Notes: generated from the sequence alone by a model not told the origin. A DNA stretch of 39,128 nt from JBKJTP01 sp046590195 (GCA_046590195.1 JBKJTP010000049.1:1-39128), one strand, 5' to 3'; positions 1 through 9,210 are shown, counted from the stretch's first letter. Translations and numbers: made by a program.

Positions 1-99
1 GTTGATCGTCTGTGCGATACCCGGGATAATCGAATCGAACTGGTCCAGTTTCTCTGGACGGACGGTGTAAGAAACAGTAACAAGTGTAGTTGAAGCCAT
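1..99 (-). CDS. Partial hypothetical protein (N-terminal 33 residues)
   Basis: An open minus-strand frame starts with ATG at 99 and runs off the left edge without a stop. The visible 33 residues begin MASTTLVTVSYTVRPEKLDQ. A start like this, with a beta-strand then 'RPEK.DQFDSIIPGI', resembles small ferredoxin-like-fold proteins such as the antibiotic-biosynthesis-monooxygenase (ABM) superfamily, but too little is visible to assign it. There is no signal peptide and no Shine-Dalgarno. A triple direct repeat lies just upstream at 114-149. That this is a gene is likely; its function is unknown. Confidence 0.45.
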   Translation of the reverse strand, partial: MASTTLVTVSYTVRPEKLDQFDSIIPGIAQTIN

Positions 100-113
100 A
101 CCGGGTTCTGATC

Positions 114-149
114 TGCAAAGGAGCCTATGCAAAGGAATTTCTGCAAAGC
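114..149. repeat. Three TGCAAAG direct repeats at 14-nt spacing
   Basis: TGCAAAGGA starts at 114 and again at 128, and TGCAAAGC starts at 142, giving a strict 14-nt period. The array lies 15 nt upstream of the minus-strand start at 99, where operator half-sites or promoter elements would lie. A protein-binding function is inference. The rest of 150-373 shows no gene or clear signal beyond GC-rich sequence around 235-295. Confidence 0.45.
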
Positions 150-373
150 TTCCTGGTTGATTCGGACCTATGGACCGAGCAACCCTGTGAGAGAAAGTCT
201 GAATGAGGACGTAATTTCCTCCGAGCTGGCCATTCCGAGGCCGGCCGCGCGCCTGACTAGCGCTCCATAGGAAACACGATAATCGGGCCGCTAGTATCCC
301 CGTTCAGAGGTTCTTTACGCAAATTTACAATCTTTGCACCAGCCGGGCCTTTCTTTTAGGAAAATTTATTTCA

Positions 374-2548
374 GTGGAGCTAATATCTGTCTCTTCCTAT
401 TTCAGGGGAATAGTAACTTGGGCCTCGGTCCTGGCCGGGGCCTCGATGCTGTTGATCGCCTTCGGCAGCCCGATATTTCGGGTTCTGGGCTTTGAGTATT
501 CAGCGATCAGCGCGATACTGCTCTCAGTTGCGGTTGGCTTTTTATCGGCTGTCCGCACATCCACAGGCAAGGCCAGCTTCTATCAGAACCTGATCGCAGG
601 ACTCGGATTATGGCTTGTGCCGCTGACCCTCTCTTCAATCTCTCTACTCTTCATCCGCAACTGCGCATACTGGGACGGGGTAGTATTCTACCTTCAACTC
701 GCGCTTCCAACGACGTTACTTGCTGTTGCCTTTGGGACTGCGACCGGGCAGATGGCCGACACAAAGAGACAGGTGATCGCCTTCTTCGCGATCTTCTGGC
801 TTCTCACCCTCATCATCTCTCTGCTACCTGGATATGTCTTCCCGCAGCTCTTCACCTATGGCTGGCAGTATGGCTTCTTTCCGGGGCTGGTCTGGGATGA
901 GTATATAGAACTCGGCAGCGGTTACGCATGGCATCTTGTAGAGTGGGGACTGCTCGCGACGATCATGATGATCCTGTCTTCACGATTGGACAGATCATCT
1001 ACGAGCTGGCTACAGCTTGTAGCATTATTCGCAATCTATATCGGGCTGCTCTTGCATCGATCAGACAATCGGATCACTTCGAGCCACTCAGCAGTCGAAG
1101 CAGAGTTGTCATCGACACTCGTTGCCGATCAAGCACGCGTGCACTTCCGCGGGTCATCATTGTCTCTCGAAGAACGGCAGCTACTGATTGCAGATGTAGC
1201 CTGGTATCTTCACGACATCCGCACGCGGCTTGAACTGAGAGATACTTCGACCATTCATATCTATTTATACCCCGATGTAGAATCACTCCATCGTTTCGTG
1301 GGCACTCGCAATGCAAGCATTGCAAAGCCATGGCTCTCTGAACTGCACGTTGCGAAAGAGAATCTCCATTCGTTGCGGCACGAACTCGTTCATGTGCTCT
1401 TGCGAGAGTGGGGGAGTTTCCCATTCAATGCGAGTTGGTCGACCGGCATGACCGAGGGCGTCGCGATGTCGATCGAGCCCACATACGATGGAATGCACAC
1501 ATTGCACGAGCACGCCAGTGCTATTATGCAGATGAAGCTCGCCGATGGCGTGCAGAGAGTTATGTCCTTCAGTGGATTCGCTTCAGGAGCATCGACAACA
1601 TCATATGTTCTCGCAGGCTCGTTCTCACAATTTCTGCTTGATCACTACCCCGTTGCAAAGTTCAAGTCAGTTTACACTTCACTTGACTTTGAAGAGAGTT
1701 ACAGTAAACCGCTCAAAGAACTTGAGAATGAGTGGAAAAGGCAAATCATGCCGCTCGCTGCAAGCATGGATCAATATGATTCACTTCGCACAGAGTTCTA
1801 CTTTCAGCGCTCATCGATCATTGATCAACCATGCTTGAGGAAGTTAGGAAAGCTCTCGAACACCGCGCAAAAGGCGGCTAAAGCGCACAGACATGACGAA
1901 GCTGAGAGGCTCTATTCCGAAATATATGAAGAATCCGGTAGCTTGAGCGCATTGCGAGGGATGATCAACGCAAAGCTGAGACGCGCTGATATGGATGGAG
2001 CAAGAGCACTGTTGAAGACCAAAGACATCAGTGACCATCCTCAGCGACTGTCACTCTATCTTTCTAGAGGCGATCTGATCGCGGATGAGTTTTATGATAC
2101 GGTGATCAACGCACAGCTGTCGCGAGTAAGTATGATTGCGGCATATGCTCGCAAGCACCTCGCTATGAAGATGCAATATCTAAAGCGGCTGTACACCTCG
2201 AATTCGCCATTGGGTGCGATCCCGATCGAGATGACCGATACAATGGCGGTCGCTCCAGATCCATATGCATTCGTCAACGATTATCTGATTGCAGAAGCGT
2301 ATCGAGATGAAGGGATGCTCGAAAACGCAAGATTCTTTTTCAACAAGGCCATACTGGGCAGCCATGCGGATTCCAGTGTTGTCGACATCAAGTGGCTGAT
2401 GATCCTCGAGATGATGCAGATCGATCCGACATACTTCATGGACGATAGGCCAACGTTCCCTGCATTGCTGAAAGAATTCGAAGATCTTGGCAGACGACGA
2501 GACTACTTGCGCTCTCGATCAGCTAACTCCAACACGACCGTGCAGTGA
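374..2548 (+). CDS. Multi-pass membrane protein with HExxH metallopeptidase domain and TPR-like tail
   Basis: The 724-residue protein starts at GTG 374; no better in-frame start is visible and the first hydrophobic segment follows directly. Residues about 15-230 hold roughly seven hydrophobic segments. A soluble part follows with HELVH at 336-340 and a downstream Glu in GMTEGVA (Glu361), the pattern of a gluzincin-type (peptidase MA-like) zinc peptidase with two His and one Glu ligand. Residues about 480-720 are helical and TPR-like. The likely role is a membrane-anchored protease acting at the periplasmic face; substrate and topology are unknown. The last 30 nt overlap the convergent gene at 2519-3136. 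The zinc motif is seen directly; the family assignment rests on that motif and its context. Confidence 0.75.
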   Translation: MELISVSSYFRGIVTWASVLAGASMLLIAFGSPIFRVLGFEYSAISAILLSVAVGFLSAVRTSTGKASFYQNLIAGLGLWLVPLTLSSISLLFIRNCAYWDGVVFYLQLALPTTLLAVAFGTATGQMADTKRQVIAFFAIFWLLTLIISLLPGYVFPQLFTYGWQYGFFPGLVWDEYIELGSGYAWHLVEWGLLATIMMILSSRLDRSSTSWLQLVALFAIYIGLLLHRSDNRITSSHSAVEAELSSTLVADQARVHFRGSSLSLEERQLLIADVAWYLHDIRTRLELRDTSTIHIYLYPDVESLHRFVGTRNASIAKPWLSELHVAKENLHSLRHELVHVLLREWGSFPFNASWSTGMTEGVAMSIEPTYDGMHTLHEHASAIMQMKLADGVQRVMSFSGFASGASTTSYVLAGSFSQFLLDHYPVAKFKSVYTSLDFEESYSKPLKELENEWKRQIMPLAASMDQYDSLRTEFYFQRSSIIDQPCLRKLGKLSNTAQKAAKAHRHDEAERLYSEIYEESGSLSALRGMINAKLRRADMDGARALLKTKDISDHPQRLSLYLSRGDLIADEFYDTVINAQLSRVSMIAAYARKHLAMKMQYLKRLYTSNSPLGAIPIEMTDTMAVAPDPYAFVNDYLIAEAYRDEGMLENARFFFNKAILGSHADSSVVDIKWLMILEMMQIDPTYFMDDRPTFPALLKEFEDLGRRRDYLRSRSANSNTTVQ

Positions 2549-3136
2549 TTCTGTGATCTGTGCGATGAACGGCCCTACTTTCGACTTCCGCAACTGCACC
2601 TTCATCTGCACGCTATCAAGATAGATCGATTCGCCTTTGATCGCTTCATACTGCGATAACATTCGCTCGACATGCGAAGAGTCGTCGTAGCTATAGGTCA
2701 GCGAGATCTCCTGCATCAACAGTATCTGCTTGATCTTCGCCATCGACACAGCCTGTTGTGCTGATTCTGCGTAAGCACGCGCTAATCCGCCAGTACCGAG
2801 TTTGGTCCCACCATAATAGCGGGTAACAACTAGCAAGACATCTGTCAACTTTGCACTCGTCAGGATGAGCAAGATCGGCTTTCCGGCGGTGCCGGATGGC
2901 TCACCATCGTCAGCGGCTCGCAGGACGGAGCCCGTCGGCCCGAGACGATAAGCGAAACAATGGTGGGTCGCGTCGTAGAACTCCTTGCGAATTGCGCTGA
3001 GGGCGTGGTCGACCGCTTCCTTATCAGAGACCGGGATAATGTCTGCGATAAATCCCGACCCCTTGACCTTGAATTCCGGTGCACGAAGGGCCGACTCGAC
3101 TGTAAGATAGAAATCCTGGGCTGTATTATCACTCAT
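2519..3136 (-). CDS. yigZ: YigZ/IMPACT family protein
   Basis: The 205-residue protein belongs to the YigZ/IMPACT (UPF0029) family. The chosen ATG is at 3136; an 11-residue upstream extension would need TTG at 3169 and would overlap the promoter-like octamer. Family signatures are all present: DATHHCFAYR around residues 55-64, DDGEPSGTAG at 76-85 and TRYYGGTKLGTGGLARAY at 95-112. A smaller C-terminal region (about 140-205) fits the EF-G-IV-like domain. Bacterial members are soluble and bind RNA or ribosomes; the precise activity is not established. The gene is convergent with the metallopeptidase and overlaps its last 30 nt. Confidence 0.92.
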   Translation of the reverse strand: MSDNTAQDFYLTVESALRAPEFKVKGSGFIADIIPVSDKEAVDHALSAIRKEFYDATHHCFAYRLGPTGSVLRAADDGEPSGTAGKPILLILTSAKLTDVLLVVTRYYGGTKLGTGGLARAYAESAQQAVSMAKIKQILLMQEISLTYSYDDSSHVERMLSQYEAIKGESIYLDSVQMKVQLRKSKVGPFIAQITESLHGRVGVS

Positions 3137-3166
3137 TTGTCGCCCGTCCTCTTTGCTTCGGGCCTG

Positions 3167-3174
3167 CAAAAATA
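3167..3174 (-). promoter_or_regulatory. Promoter -7 candidate TATTTTTG upstream of yigZ
   Basis: The minus strand reads TATTTTTG, an exact match to the Bacteroidota -7 consensus TAnnTTTG, 30 nt before the ATG at 3136. No clear TTTG-type -33 element was found upstream. The same octamer precedes the starts at 13716, 32992 and 33598. Confidence 0.45.
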
Positions 3175-3287
3175 CGGGCGTAGAACTGGGGTTTATTTGT
3201 TTACGGTAAATGATTTTGATGGGCCTGCCAAGCGCAGACCAGATTATTAGGTTAGTACGTAAGTCAGAGTAGTCTTGATCTATAAGG

Positions 3288-3300
3288 GCCGATCATCGGC
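3288..3300 (+). repeat. Small perfect dyad directly before bshA
   Basis: GCCGA/TCGGC with a 3-nt loop ends six nt before the bshA ATG. It could form a hairpin in the ribosome landing region or be an operator. Five base pairs is short, so chance is possible. Confidence 0.3.
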
Positions 3301-3306
3301 AAGCAC

Positions 3307-4497
3307 ATGAATATTGGCATCACCTGCTATCCCACGTATGGCGGCTCCGGAGTCGTCGCGACAGAGCTGGGAAAGTCTCTCGCCGAGCGCGGACACCGCG
3401 TTCACTTCATTACCTATGCATTACCGATGCGCCTGACCGGCATCGGGCAGCAGAATAGTGAGTATCTCGATAACATCTTCTATCATGAGGTAGAGATGTC
3501 AACCTATCCCCTCTTCGAATTTCCGCTCTACTCGATGGCTCTCGCAAGCAAGATGGTCGAAGTGGTGCGATTTGAGAAGCTGGACATCCTCCACGCGCAT
3601 TACGCGATCCCTCACGCCACCAGCGCTGTGCTCGCAAAGCAGATCTTGCAGAATGAGGCCGATATCAAGATCGTGACGACGCTTCACGGCACCGACATCA
3701 CTCTCGTCGGACTCGAGCCAAGCTTTGAGCCACTGATGAAGTTTTCGATCGAGTCTTCCGACGGAGTTACCGCCGTATCGGAGTATTTACGTAACGAGAC
3801 CATCTCTAACTACGATGTCAAGAAAGACATCAAGGTCATTCCGAATTTTATCGACACCCAGGTCTTCAAACCTATTGACGCCAAGAACTTGCGCAGACTC
3901 ATTGCGCCGAACGGTGAGAGCGTGCTGATCCACGTCTCGAATTTCCGCGCAGTCAAGCGTGTGCAGGATGCGATCCGAGCATTCAAGTTAGTACTCGATG
4001 GCGGTATCAAAGCAAAGTTCTTGTTCGTTGGCGACGGTCCTGACCGTAGCGAGTGTCAGGCGCTTGCACGAGAGCTCGGCGTTGCACAGCACGTCCGCTT
4101 TCTCGGTAAGCAGAGCGAACTCGCAGCATTGCTCGCAGCTAGCGACATCTTCCTGATCCCATCAGGCAATGAGAGCTTTGGTCTTTCTGCACTTGAAGCG
4201 ATGGCGTGTGGCGTGCCCGTTATCTCGAGCGATGTTGGCGGCTTGCCAGAAGTGAATGTTCATGGCGAGACGGGCTACGTCGTACCGATGGGCAACATCG
4301 AGGTGCTTGCTCAACGCATCCGCGAGTTGCTCGAGAACGAGCCACTCCGCAAGCAGATGGGCAATGCATCGCTTGTACGCGCAACGACGATGTTCTCCAT
4401 CGAGAATCTCATTCCAAGTTATGAGGATCTGTACGAGAGCGTGCTCTCGAAGCCGAGCGTCCCGACCAATGGCAAGGCAAAGATGGAGGTAGTATAG
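3307..4497 (+). CDS. bshA: N-acetyl-alpha-D-glucosaminyl L-malate synthase (BshA)
   Basis: The 396-residue GT-B fold glycosyltransferase (GT4) joins GlcNAc from UDP-GlcNAc to L-malate, the first step of bacillithiol synthesis in the cytosol. The start MNIGITCYPTYGGSGVVATE is characteristic of BshA, with GGSG at 12-15. Further hallmarks are THLHGTDITLVG-like sequence (here TLHGTDITLVG) near 124-134 and the E-x7-E element in GNESFGLSALEAMACGVP near 282-299. Length is close to the family norm of about 375-385 residues. It leads a tight plus-strand unit; the next start is two bases past its stop. No bshB or bshC is visible, so the rest of the pathway must lie elsewhere. Confidence 0.93.
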   Translation: MNIGITCYPTYGGSGVVATELGKSLAERGHRVHFITYALPMRLTGIGQQNSEYLDNIFYHEVEMSTYPLFEFPLYSMALASKMVEVVRFEKLDILHAHYAIPHATSAVLAKQILQNEADIKIVTTLHGTDITLVGLEPSFEPLMKFSIESSDGVTAVSEYLRNETISNYDVKKDIKVIPNFIDTQVFKPIDAKNLRRLIAPNGESVLIHVSNFRAVKRVQDAIRAFKLVLDGGIKAKFLFVGDGPDRSECQALARELGVAQHVRFLGKQSELAALLAASDIFLIPSGNESFGLSALEAMACGVPVISSDVGGLPEVNVHGETGYVVPMGNIEVLAQRIRELLENEPLRKQMGNASLVRATTMFSIENLIPSYEDLYESVLSKPSVPTNGKAKMEVV

Positions 4498-4498
4498 C

Positions 4499-5650
4499 TT
4501 GCGTATTCTGATCGTCGGCACTGCCTTCCCTCTGCGTGGCGGTATTGCGCACTATGTCTCGCTGCTCTATAAGACACTAAAGCAGCGCGAGCACTGGGTG
4601 CATATCGTCTCGTTCTATCGGCAGTATCCCAAGATCCTCTTCCCAGGAAAGACACAGGAAGAAGTGGGGGAGACTGCGATCCCGCTGGAGTCGGACGCCG
4701 TTATCGATTCGGTCAACCCGAAGTCGTGGTACGATGCCGGCAAACTCGCGGCCAGCTATCAGCCCGACCTACTCATCTTCAAGTTCTGGCTGCCGTTCTT
4801 TGCACCAGCCTACGGTGTGATCTCGCGCGTGGCCAAGCGCATCACGCGAAAGAATGGCAAAGAGTGCAAAGTGCTGTTCATCGCGGATAACGTTATCCCG
4901 CATGAGAAGCGGCCTGGCGACAGGATCTTCACTAATTTCGCATTCAAGGTTGTCGATTACTTTGTTGTGCAGTCGGATTCAGTGGAGAAAGATCTGCTTT
5001 CTATCAAGCCCGATGCGAAGTATGTAAAGCTTCAGCATCCGGTGTACGAGATCTTTGGCGAGCGCGTCGATCGCAACGAAGCGCGCAAGTCGTTGAACAT
5101 CCCCGCTGACGCACCAACGATCCTCTTCTTCGGATACATCCGCAAGTACAAAGGACTCGATCTCTTGCTGCAAGCAATGCCCGCAATGATCGCGAAGTAT
5201 CCGGAATTGCGATTGATCGTGGCAGGTGAGTACTACAGCAATGAGGCAGAGATCAAATCATTGATCGATGAGCTGAAGATCCCAGCAAAGAATCTCGTGC
5301 TTGCAACAGATTATATTGCGAACGAAGAAGTGGCGAAATATTTCAGTGCGGCGAACGCAGTGGTGCTGCCATATCGCAGTGCGACGCAATCCGGCATTGT
5401 GCAGATCGCCTACAACTTCGATGCTCCAGTCATTGCCACACCAGTGGGAGGCTTGCCCGAGATCGTGATCGATGGCACAAGTGGATTGATAACGAATGAT
5501 TCTGAGCCAGCATCCATCGCCGAGAAAGTGATCGAGTTCTTCGGCCGTGATCTCGAAGCGAAATTCACAGCAGGAGTGGTTGAAGAAAAGAAGAAGTATT
5601 CCTGGGCTACCTTCGTTGAAGGAATCGAGCAGTTAATGTCATCGAAGTAG
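4499..5650 (+). CDS. Glycosyltransferase, GT4-like
   Basis: The 383-residue GT-B glycosyltransferase starts at TTG 4499. The start is supported by GGAGGT eight nt upstream, inside the end of bshA, and by the product beginning with the canonical first strand and glycine loop MRILIVGTAFPLRGGIAHYV. The C-terminal half carries ATILFFGYIRKYKGLDLLL-type sequence (here TILFFGYIRKYKGLDLL) and LPYRSATQSGIVQIAYNF, followed by PVIATPVGGLPE, typical of GT4 donor-binding domains. The usual first Glu of E-x7-E is replaced by the SATQSG version. Acceptor and sugar are unknown. Its position next to bshA and two methyltransferases suggests surface-glycan or small-molecule glycosylation. Confidence 0.85.
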   Translation: MRILIVGTAFPLRGGIAHYVSLLYKTLKQREHWVHIVSFYRQYPKILFPGKTQEEVGETAIPLESDAVIDSVNPKSWYDAGKLAASYQPDLLIFKFWLPFFAPAYGVISRVAKRITRKNGKECKVLFIADNVIPHEKRPGDRIFTNFAFKVVDYFVVQSDSVEKDLLSIKPDAKYVKLQHPVYEIFGERVDRNEARKSLNIPADAPTILFFGYIRKYKGLDLLLQAMPAMIAKYPELRLIVAGEYYSNEAEIKSLIDELKIPAKNLVLATDYIANEEVAKYFSAANAVVLPYRSATQSGIVQIAYNFDAPVIATPVGGLPEIVIDGTSGLITNDSEPASIAEKVIEFFGRDLEAKFTAGVVEEKKKYSWATFVEGIEQLMSSK

Positions 5651-5668
5651 ATTAGCGAACGCCCCCGC

Positions 5669-6403
5669 ATGGCAATCGAACTTGGCAAGCCGGCCGACTA
5701 CGGCCAATTCATTCTTACTCGCAGATACAATCTGGCGAAGGCATATGCAGGCGCTGCGCTGCGGCGTGGCGGGATGTATATCGATGTTGGGTGCGGTAAC
5801 GGGGCGCAAACTGTTCTCTTTGCGAAGCACTTTAATCCCTGGCTCGGGCTTGATGTGGAGGAAGAGCGCCTTCAGGAATTCCGCCACGAGCTTTACCGCG
5901 AGAATTACGGCGTCGGCTTCGACAATCGCATCGAGCGCTACGACGGCAATCGCATTCCAGCTCACGATAATAGCGCTGACTTTCTCACCTGCATCGAAGT
6001 TATTGAGCACACAGAAAGCGACACGGCCACGATCGCCGAATTATATCGCGTTCTGAAGCCAGGTGCTACCGCAGTTATAACGGTACCGAACAAGTGGTGG
6101 GTCTTCGAAACCCATGGTGCGAACCTTCCTGTTCTGCCATGGAACAGAGTGCCGTTCTTCAGCTGGCTGCCGAAGACGCTTCATTCGAAGTTTGCGAAGG
6201 CTCGGATTTATCGAAAGCGCGAGATCGAAAGAATGTTGCAAGCGGCCGGGTTCAAGATCGGCAAATCACTTTATGTGACTGCACCAATGGATATGATCAC
6301 GAATCCAGCTCTGCAAAAGGCGGTGCGCTCGGCGGTCTTCGGCAAAGACGAGACGAAGGTGCCGATCCTCGCGACGAGCGTGATGCTTATCGTGACCAAG
6401 TAA
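5669..6403 (+). CDS. Class I SAM-dependent methyltransferase
   Basis: The 244-residue protein has a Rossmann-type methyltransferase core: motif I YIDVGCGNGAQT at about 38-49, an acidic residue at the end of strand 2 (GLDVEEERL), and the CIEVIEHTESD motif near 110-120 with RVLKPGATAVITVPNKW after it, as in the Methyltransf_11/UbiE-like group. The C-terminal YRKREIERMLQAAGFK segment is typical of small-molecule or glycan methyltransferases. The start lies 18 nt after the glycosyltransferase stop and the next gene follows 21 nt after it, so all belong to one transcription unit. The substrate is not inferable. Confidence 0.85.
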   Translation: MAIELGKPADYGQFILTRRYNLAKAYAGAALRRGGMYIDVGCGNGAQTVLFAKHFNPWLGLDVEEERLQEFRHELYRENYGVGFDNRIERYDGNRIPAHDNSADFLTCIEVIEHTESDTATIAELYRVLKPGATAVITVPNKWWVFETHGANLPVLPWNRVPFFSWLPKTLHSKFAKARIYRKREIERMLQAAGFKIGKSLYVTAPMDMITNPALQKAVRSAVFGKDETKVPILATSVMLIVTK

Positions 6404-6424
6404 TATAGAACTTTCACAAGCTCA

Positions 6425-7345
6425 ATGCCTGAACTGAGTCCTGCGGTCAAAGCACGTCTCGCGCCTCTCGAGCGATCGAATGTCAGCGCGAACGACCGGT
6501 ATTATTTCGGCTATCAGTTCGGACTCGGCTACGAGTACGTCGTGCCGTACCTTGAGCAATCGGGCATTCAGCTGGCGGGAAAGAACATCTGCGAGATCGG
6601 CTGCGGTGAAGCGGGCGTGCTCGCAGCAATTAAAGACCGTGGCGCTGCGAATGTTGTCGGCATCGATATCCGACAGGAAGCGATCGATCGCGCACGCGTG
6701 ATCTTCGAGGCGATGAAGCTTAAGGGCGATTTCGCACTGCATAACATCACCGATCAGGACACGCCACAGCCATGGCGCGAAGCGTTCGATCTCGTGATCC
6801 TGCGCGACGTCATCGAGCATCTCGACGAGACCGAGACGAGTTTAAGGCACGTGATGGAGTTCGTCAAGCCAGGCGGGCATCTCTACATCGTCTTCCCGCC
6901 ATATTATTCGCCGTTCGGCGCACACCAGCATTTGCTCAAGACCTTCTGGGGCAGGATGCCATTTATCCAACTGCTGCCGGACGCACTCTTCAGACCGTTG
7001 ACCTCAAAAGCTCGGCACGAGATCGACATTGAAGAGGTCTCCCGTCTTCGAGATATCAAGCTTACGATCGAGGACTTCCGCCGATCGACGGAAAATGTCG
7101 GGTTAGAGATCGTTCGCGAAGAGCTGTTCTTCCTGCGCCCAGTCTTCAAGATGAAGTTCGGTCTGCCGACCGTCAAGGCCAACTTCCTGAAGCACATCCC
7201 GCTGCTCCGTGAGCTCGTAGCTCTCGAAGCCTCTTATCTCCTAAAAAAGGTCGTTGTGACCGAAAAGGTCAAGGACACAGCGAAGGGCGATGTCGTCCTT
7301 TCCAACCCCGAAGTTGCCCCCGCCTTTTACAAAGTAGGCCGGTAG
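6425..7345 (+). CDS. Class I SAM-dependent methyltransferase
   Basis: The 306-residue protein carries motif I NICEIGCGEAGVLAAIKDRG near residues 54-73, GIDIRQEAIDRA for the SAM ribose acid, and LVILRDVIEHLDETETSLRH followed by VKPGGHLYIVFPPYYSPFGA. It is distinct from the preceding methyltransferase and about 60 residues longer, with an extra helical C-terminus. It is the last gene of the bshA unit; 129 nt separate it from the secreted-dehydrogenase genes. An acceptor such as a glycan or lipid is plausible only from context. Confidence 0.83.
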   Translation: MPELSPAVKARLAPLERSNVSANDRYYFGYQFGLGYEYVVPYLEQSGIQLAGKNICEIGCGEAGVLAAIKDRGAANVVGIDIRQEAIDRARVIFEAMKLKGDFALHNITDQDTPQPWREAFDLVILRDVIEHLDETETSLRHVMEFVKPGGHLYIVFPPYYSPFGAHQHLLKTFWGRMPFIQLLPDALFRPLTSKARHEIDIEEVSRLRDIKLTIEDFRRSTENVGLEIVREELFFLRPVFKMKFGLPTVKANFLKHIPLLRELVALEASYLLKKVVVTEKVKDTAKGDVVLSNPEVAPAFYKVGR

Positions 7346-7474
7346 CCTCCCGGTAGGCAGGTAACTTTTAGGTGATGCGGTAACCTTTTCGCCACTGATG
7401 AGTTCTTAGGTAATCCTGTCGAGCTTTCAGCCTGACTTCTACCCAGGCTACCTGTTAACTCGTTGTGTCTGAAT

Positions 7475-9163
7475 ATGTCCTCTCTTCGAGCATCGATGGC
7501 TGCTCTCGCTCTCCTATGGCTGCTTTTTGCTTCCACGGAGGCAGAAGCCCAGCGGATCACCTACAAAACACGCGAGGTTGCATCTGGACTGAACGTGCCT
7601 TGGGAGTTACGCCCAGCACCGGACGGACGACTATTTTTCACTGAGCGTGGAGGCACGATCAAAGCCCTCGATCCCAACTCTGGTGAGATAAAACAGCTAC
7701 TGGACGACCGTGAAGTCAGAATTTGGAATGAAGCCGGGATGATGGGCTTCGATTTTCACCCCAACTTTCCAGATTCACCCTACATCTACGTTGCAATGGT
7801 GTGCGGATGGCCACCTAGATATCCCGACTTTGGTATTTATCGTTATACGTATTCCGGAGACTCCCTTGTTGACAGGATCAGGCTATTCGGCCCTGCGAAG
7901 GCTCTTCATACGCACGTCGGATCGAGGGTGGTGATCCAGGGCGACTATCTGTATTTTAGTCTGGGTGAAGTGTGGGAGTTTGAGATCGCACAGGACCCGA
8001 TGTCTCCGAACGGCAAGATCAATCGTATCCACCTCGATGGAAACATCCCGTTTGATAATCCCTTCCCGGGCTCGTCCGCCTGGACGACGGGCCACCGGAA
8101 TCCACAAGGCCTAGCCTTCAGTCCTTCTGGGACTCTCTACAGTTCAGAGCACGGCGACGTCACCGACGACGAAGTAAATCTGATCGAGAAGAGTAGAAAC
8201 TATGGTTGGCCGCTGGTCCATGGCTACTGCGATTCCCTTGTCGATCATCCGGACTGCGAAGATCTGAATATCCGGGAGCCGCTTGCCTCTTTTACACCAA
8301 CCCTGGCCGCAAGTGACATTCTCTTCGCTGAGCACTCAACTTTCCCGGAGTGGAAGAATTCGATCTTGCTGGCTACATTGAAGGACCAGAGTCTGCATCA
8401 CCTCAAACTAAATTCAACCGGCGATAGCATCGTCGACCATCAGAGATACGAACTCCTTGATGCTGATGGCGAGATCGTAGGGCGATTGAGATCGGTCTGT
8501 TTGACTGATGACGGGCGGCTATTTTTGACGACGAGTAATTCACCCGCAACCCAGTTTGAGATTCGACTCGACAAGATCCTGGAGCTAACGCGCACAGGTG
8601 TTGAACCGAGCTCAGTAACTCTCCTTGCGCCTGTCAAGGACTCCATCATTGATAGCTCGCTCGTAAGTCTGCATTGGAGCGGTGCTTTCTATGGCGCGGA
8701 GTTCGAAGTCGAGGTGTATGATACAGTAAACTTCGGTGATAGCCAGCCTATACATAGTGCTGCCACAATGGACATCACAGTTGATCTCACCGGCCTGGAG
8801 CGCGGACGCCAGTTTTATTGGCGAGTTAGAGAGAAACGATCGGCTGGTCCCTGGAGTGAAGTTAACAACTTCGCAACATTAGCGATCACCCTGCCTCCGC
8901 CACCGCCCCCGGATCCGGAGCCAGAGGCGCCAGACTATCAGGTTCGTGGCGTCGGTCGTCAGATATCGCTGCAATCACTCTCCTCCGCTCTCGACGCTCG
9001 GATAGAGATCACAGACGTTCTAGGTCGATCGCGTGAGACGCGCAATATACGCGGTCTCGGACGCCATGCGGAAGTGCGGTTACTCTCGCTCGAGGCAGGT
9101 GCCTATTTCGTAAGAGTCACAACCTCATTGGGCACCACCGTCCATCGGCTTCAAGTGCGCTGA
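7475..9163 (+). CDS. Secreted PQQ-type sugar dehydrogenase with T9SS-like C-terminus
   Basis: The ATG at 7475 is preferred over an upstream TTG at 7463 because it directly precedes a signal peptide (hydrophobic ALALLWLLFAS, then EAEAQ). The 562-residue product carries a glucose/sorbosone dehydrogenase beta-propeller at about 25-370, shown by NVPWELRPAPDGRLFFTERG, GMMGFDFHPNF, a HVGSRV segment, GHRNPQGLAFSPSGTLYSSE and HGDVTDDEVNLI with NYGWP. Soluble PQQ aldose dehydrogenases share these blocks. A fibronectin-III-like segment, a PPPPPPDPEPEAP linker and a final region with DVLGRSRETR and GAYFVRVTT follow; the last is a T9SS sorting domain lacking the usual PNP motif. Likely role: oxidation of sugars at the cell surface or outside. 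A paralogue follows. Confidence 0.85.
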   Translation: MSSLRASMAALALLWLLFASTEAEAQRITYKTREVASGLNVPWELRPAPDGRLFFTERGGTIKALDPNSGEIKQLLDDREVRIWNEAGMMGFDFHPNFPDSPYIYVAMVCGWPPRYPDFGIYRYTYSGDSLVDRIRLFGPAKALHTHVGSRVVIQGDYLYFSLGEVWEFEIAQDPMSPNGKINRIHLDGNIPFDNPFPGSSAWTTGHRNPQGLAFSPSGTLYSSEHGDVTDDEVNLIEKSRNYGWPLVHGYCDSLVDHPDCEDLNIREPLASFTPTLAASDILFAEHSTFPEWKNSILLATLKDQSLHHLKLNSTGDSIVDHQRYELLDADGEIVGRLRSVCLTDDGRLFLTTSNSPATQFEIRLDKILELTRTGVEPSSVTLLAPVKDSIIDSSLVSLHWSGAFYGAEFEVEVYDTVNFGDSQPIHSAATMDITVDLTGLERGRQFYWRVREKRSAGPWSEVNNFATLAITLPPPPPPDPEPEAPDYQVRGVGRQISLQSLSSALDARIEITDVLGRSRETRNIRGLGRHAEVRLLSLEAGAYFVRVTTSLGTTVHRLQVR

Positions 9164-9210
9164 GTTCGACAGGTGTGAAAACACGCCGCGAACGGGTCGA
9201 TGAAAACCGT

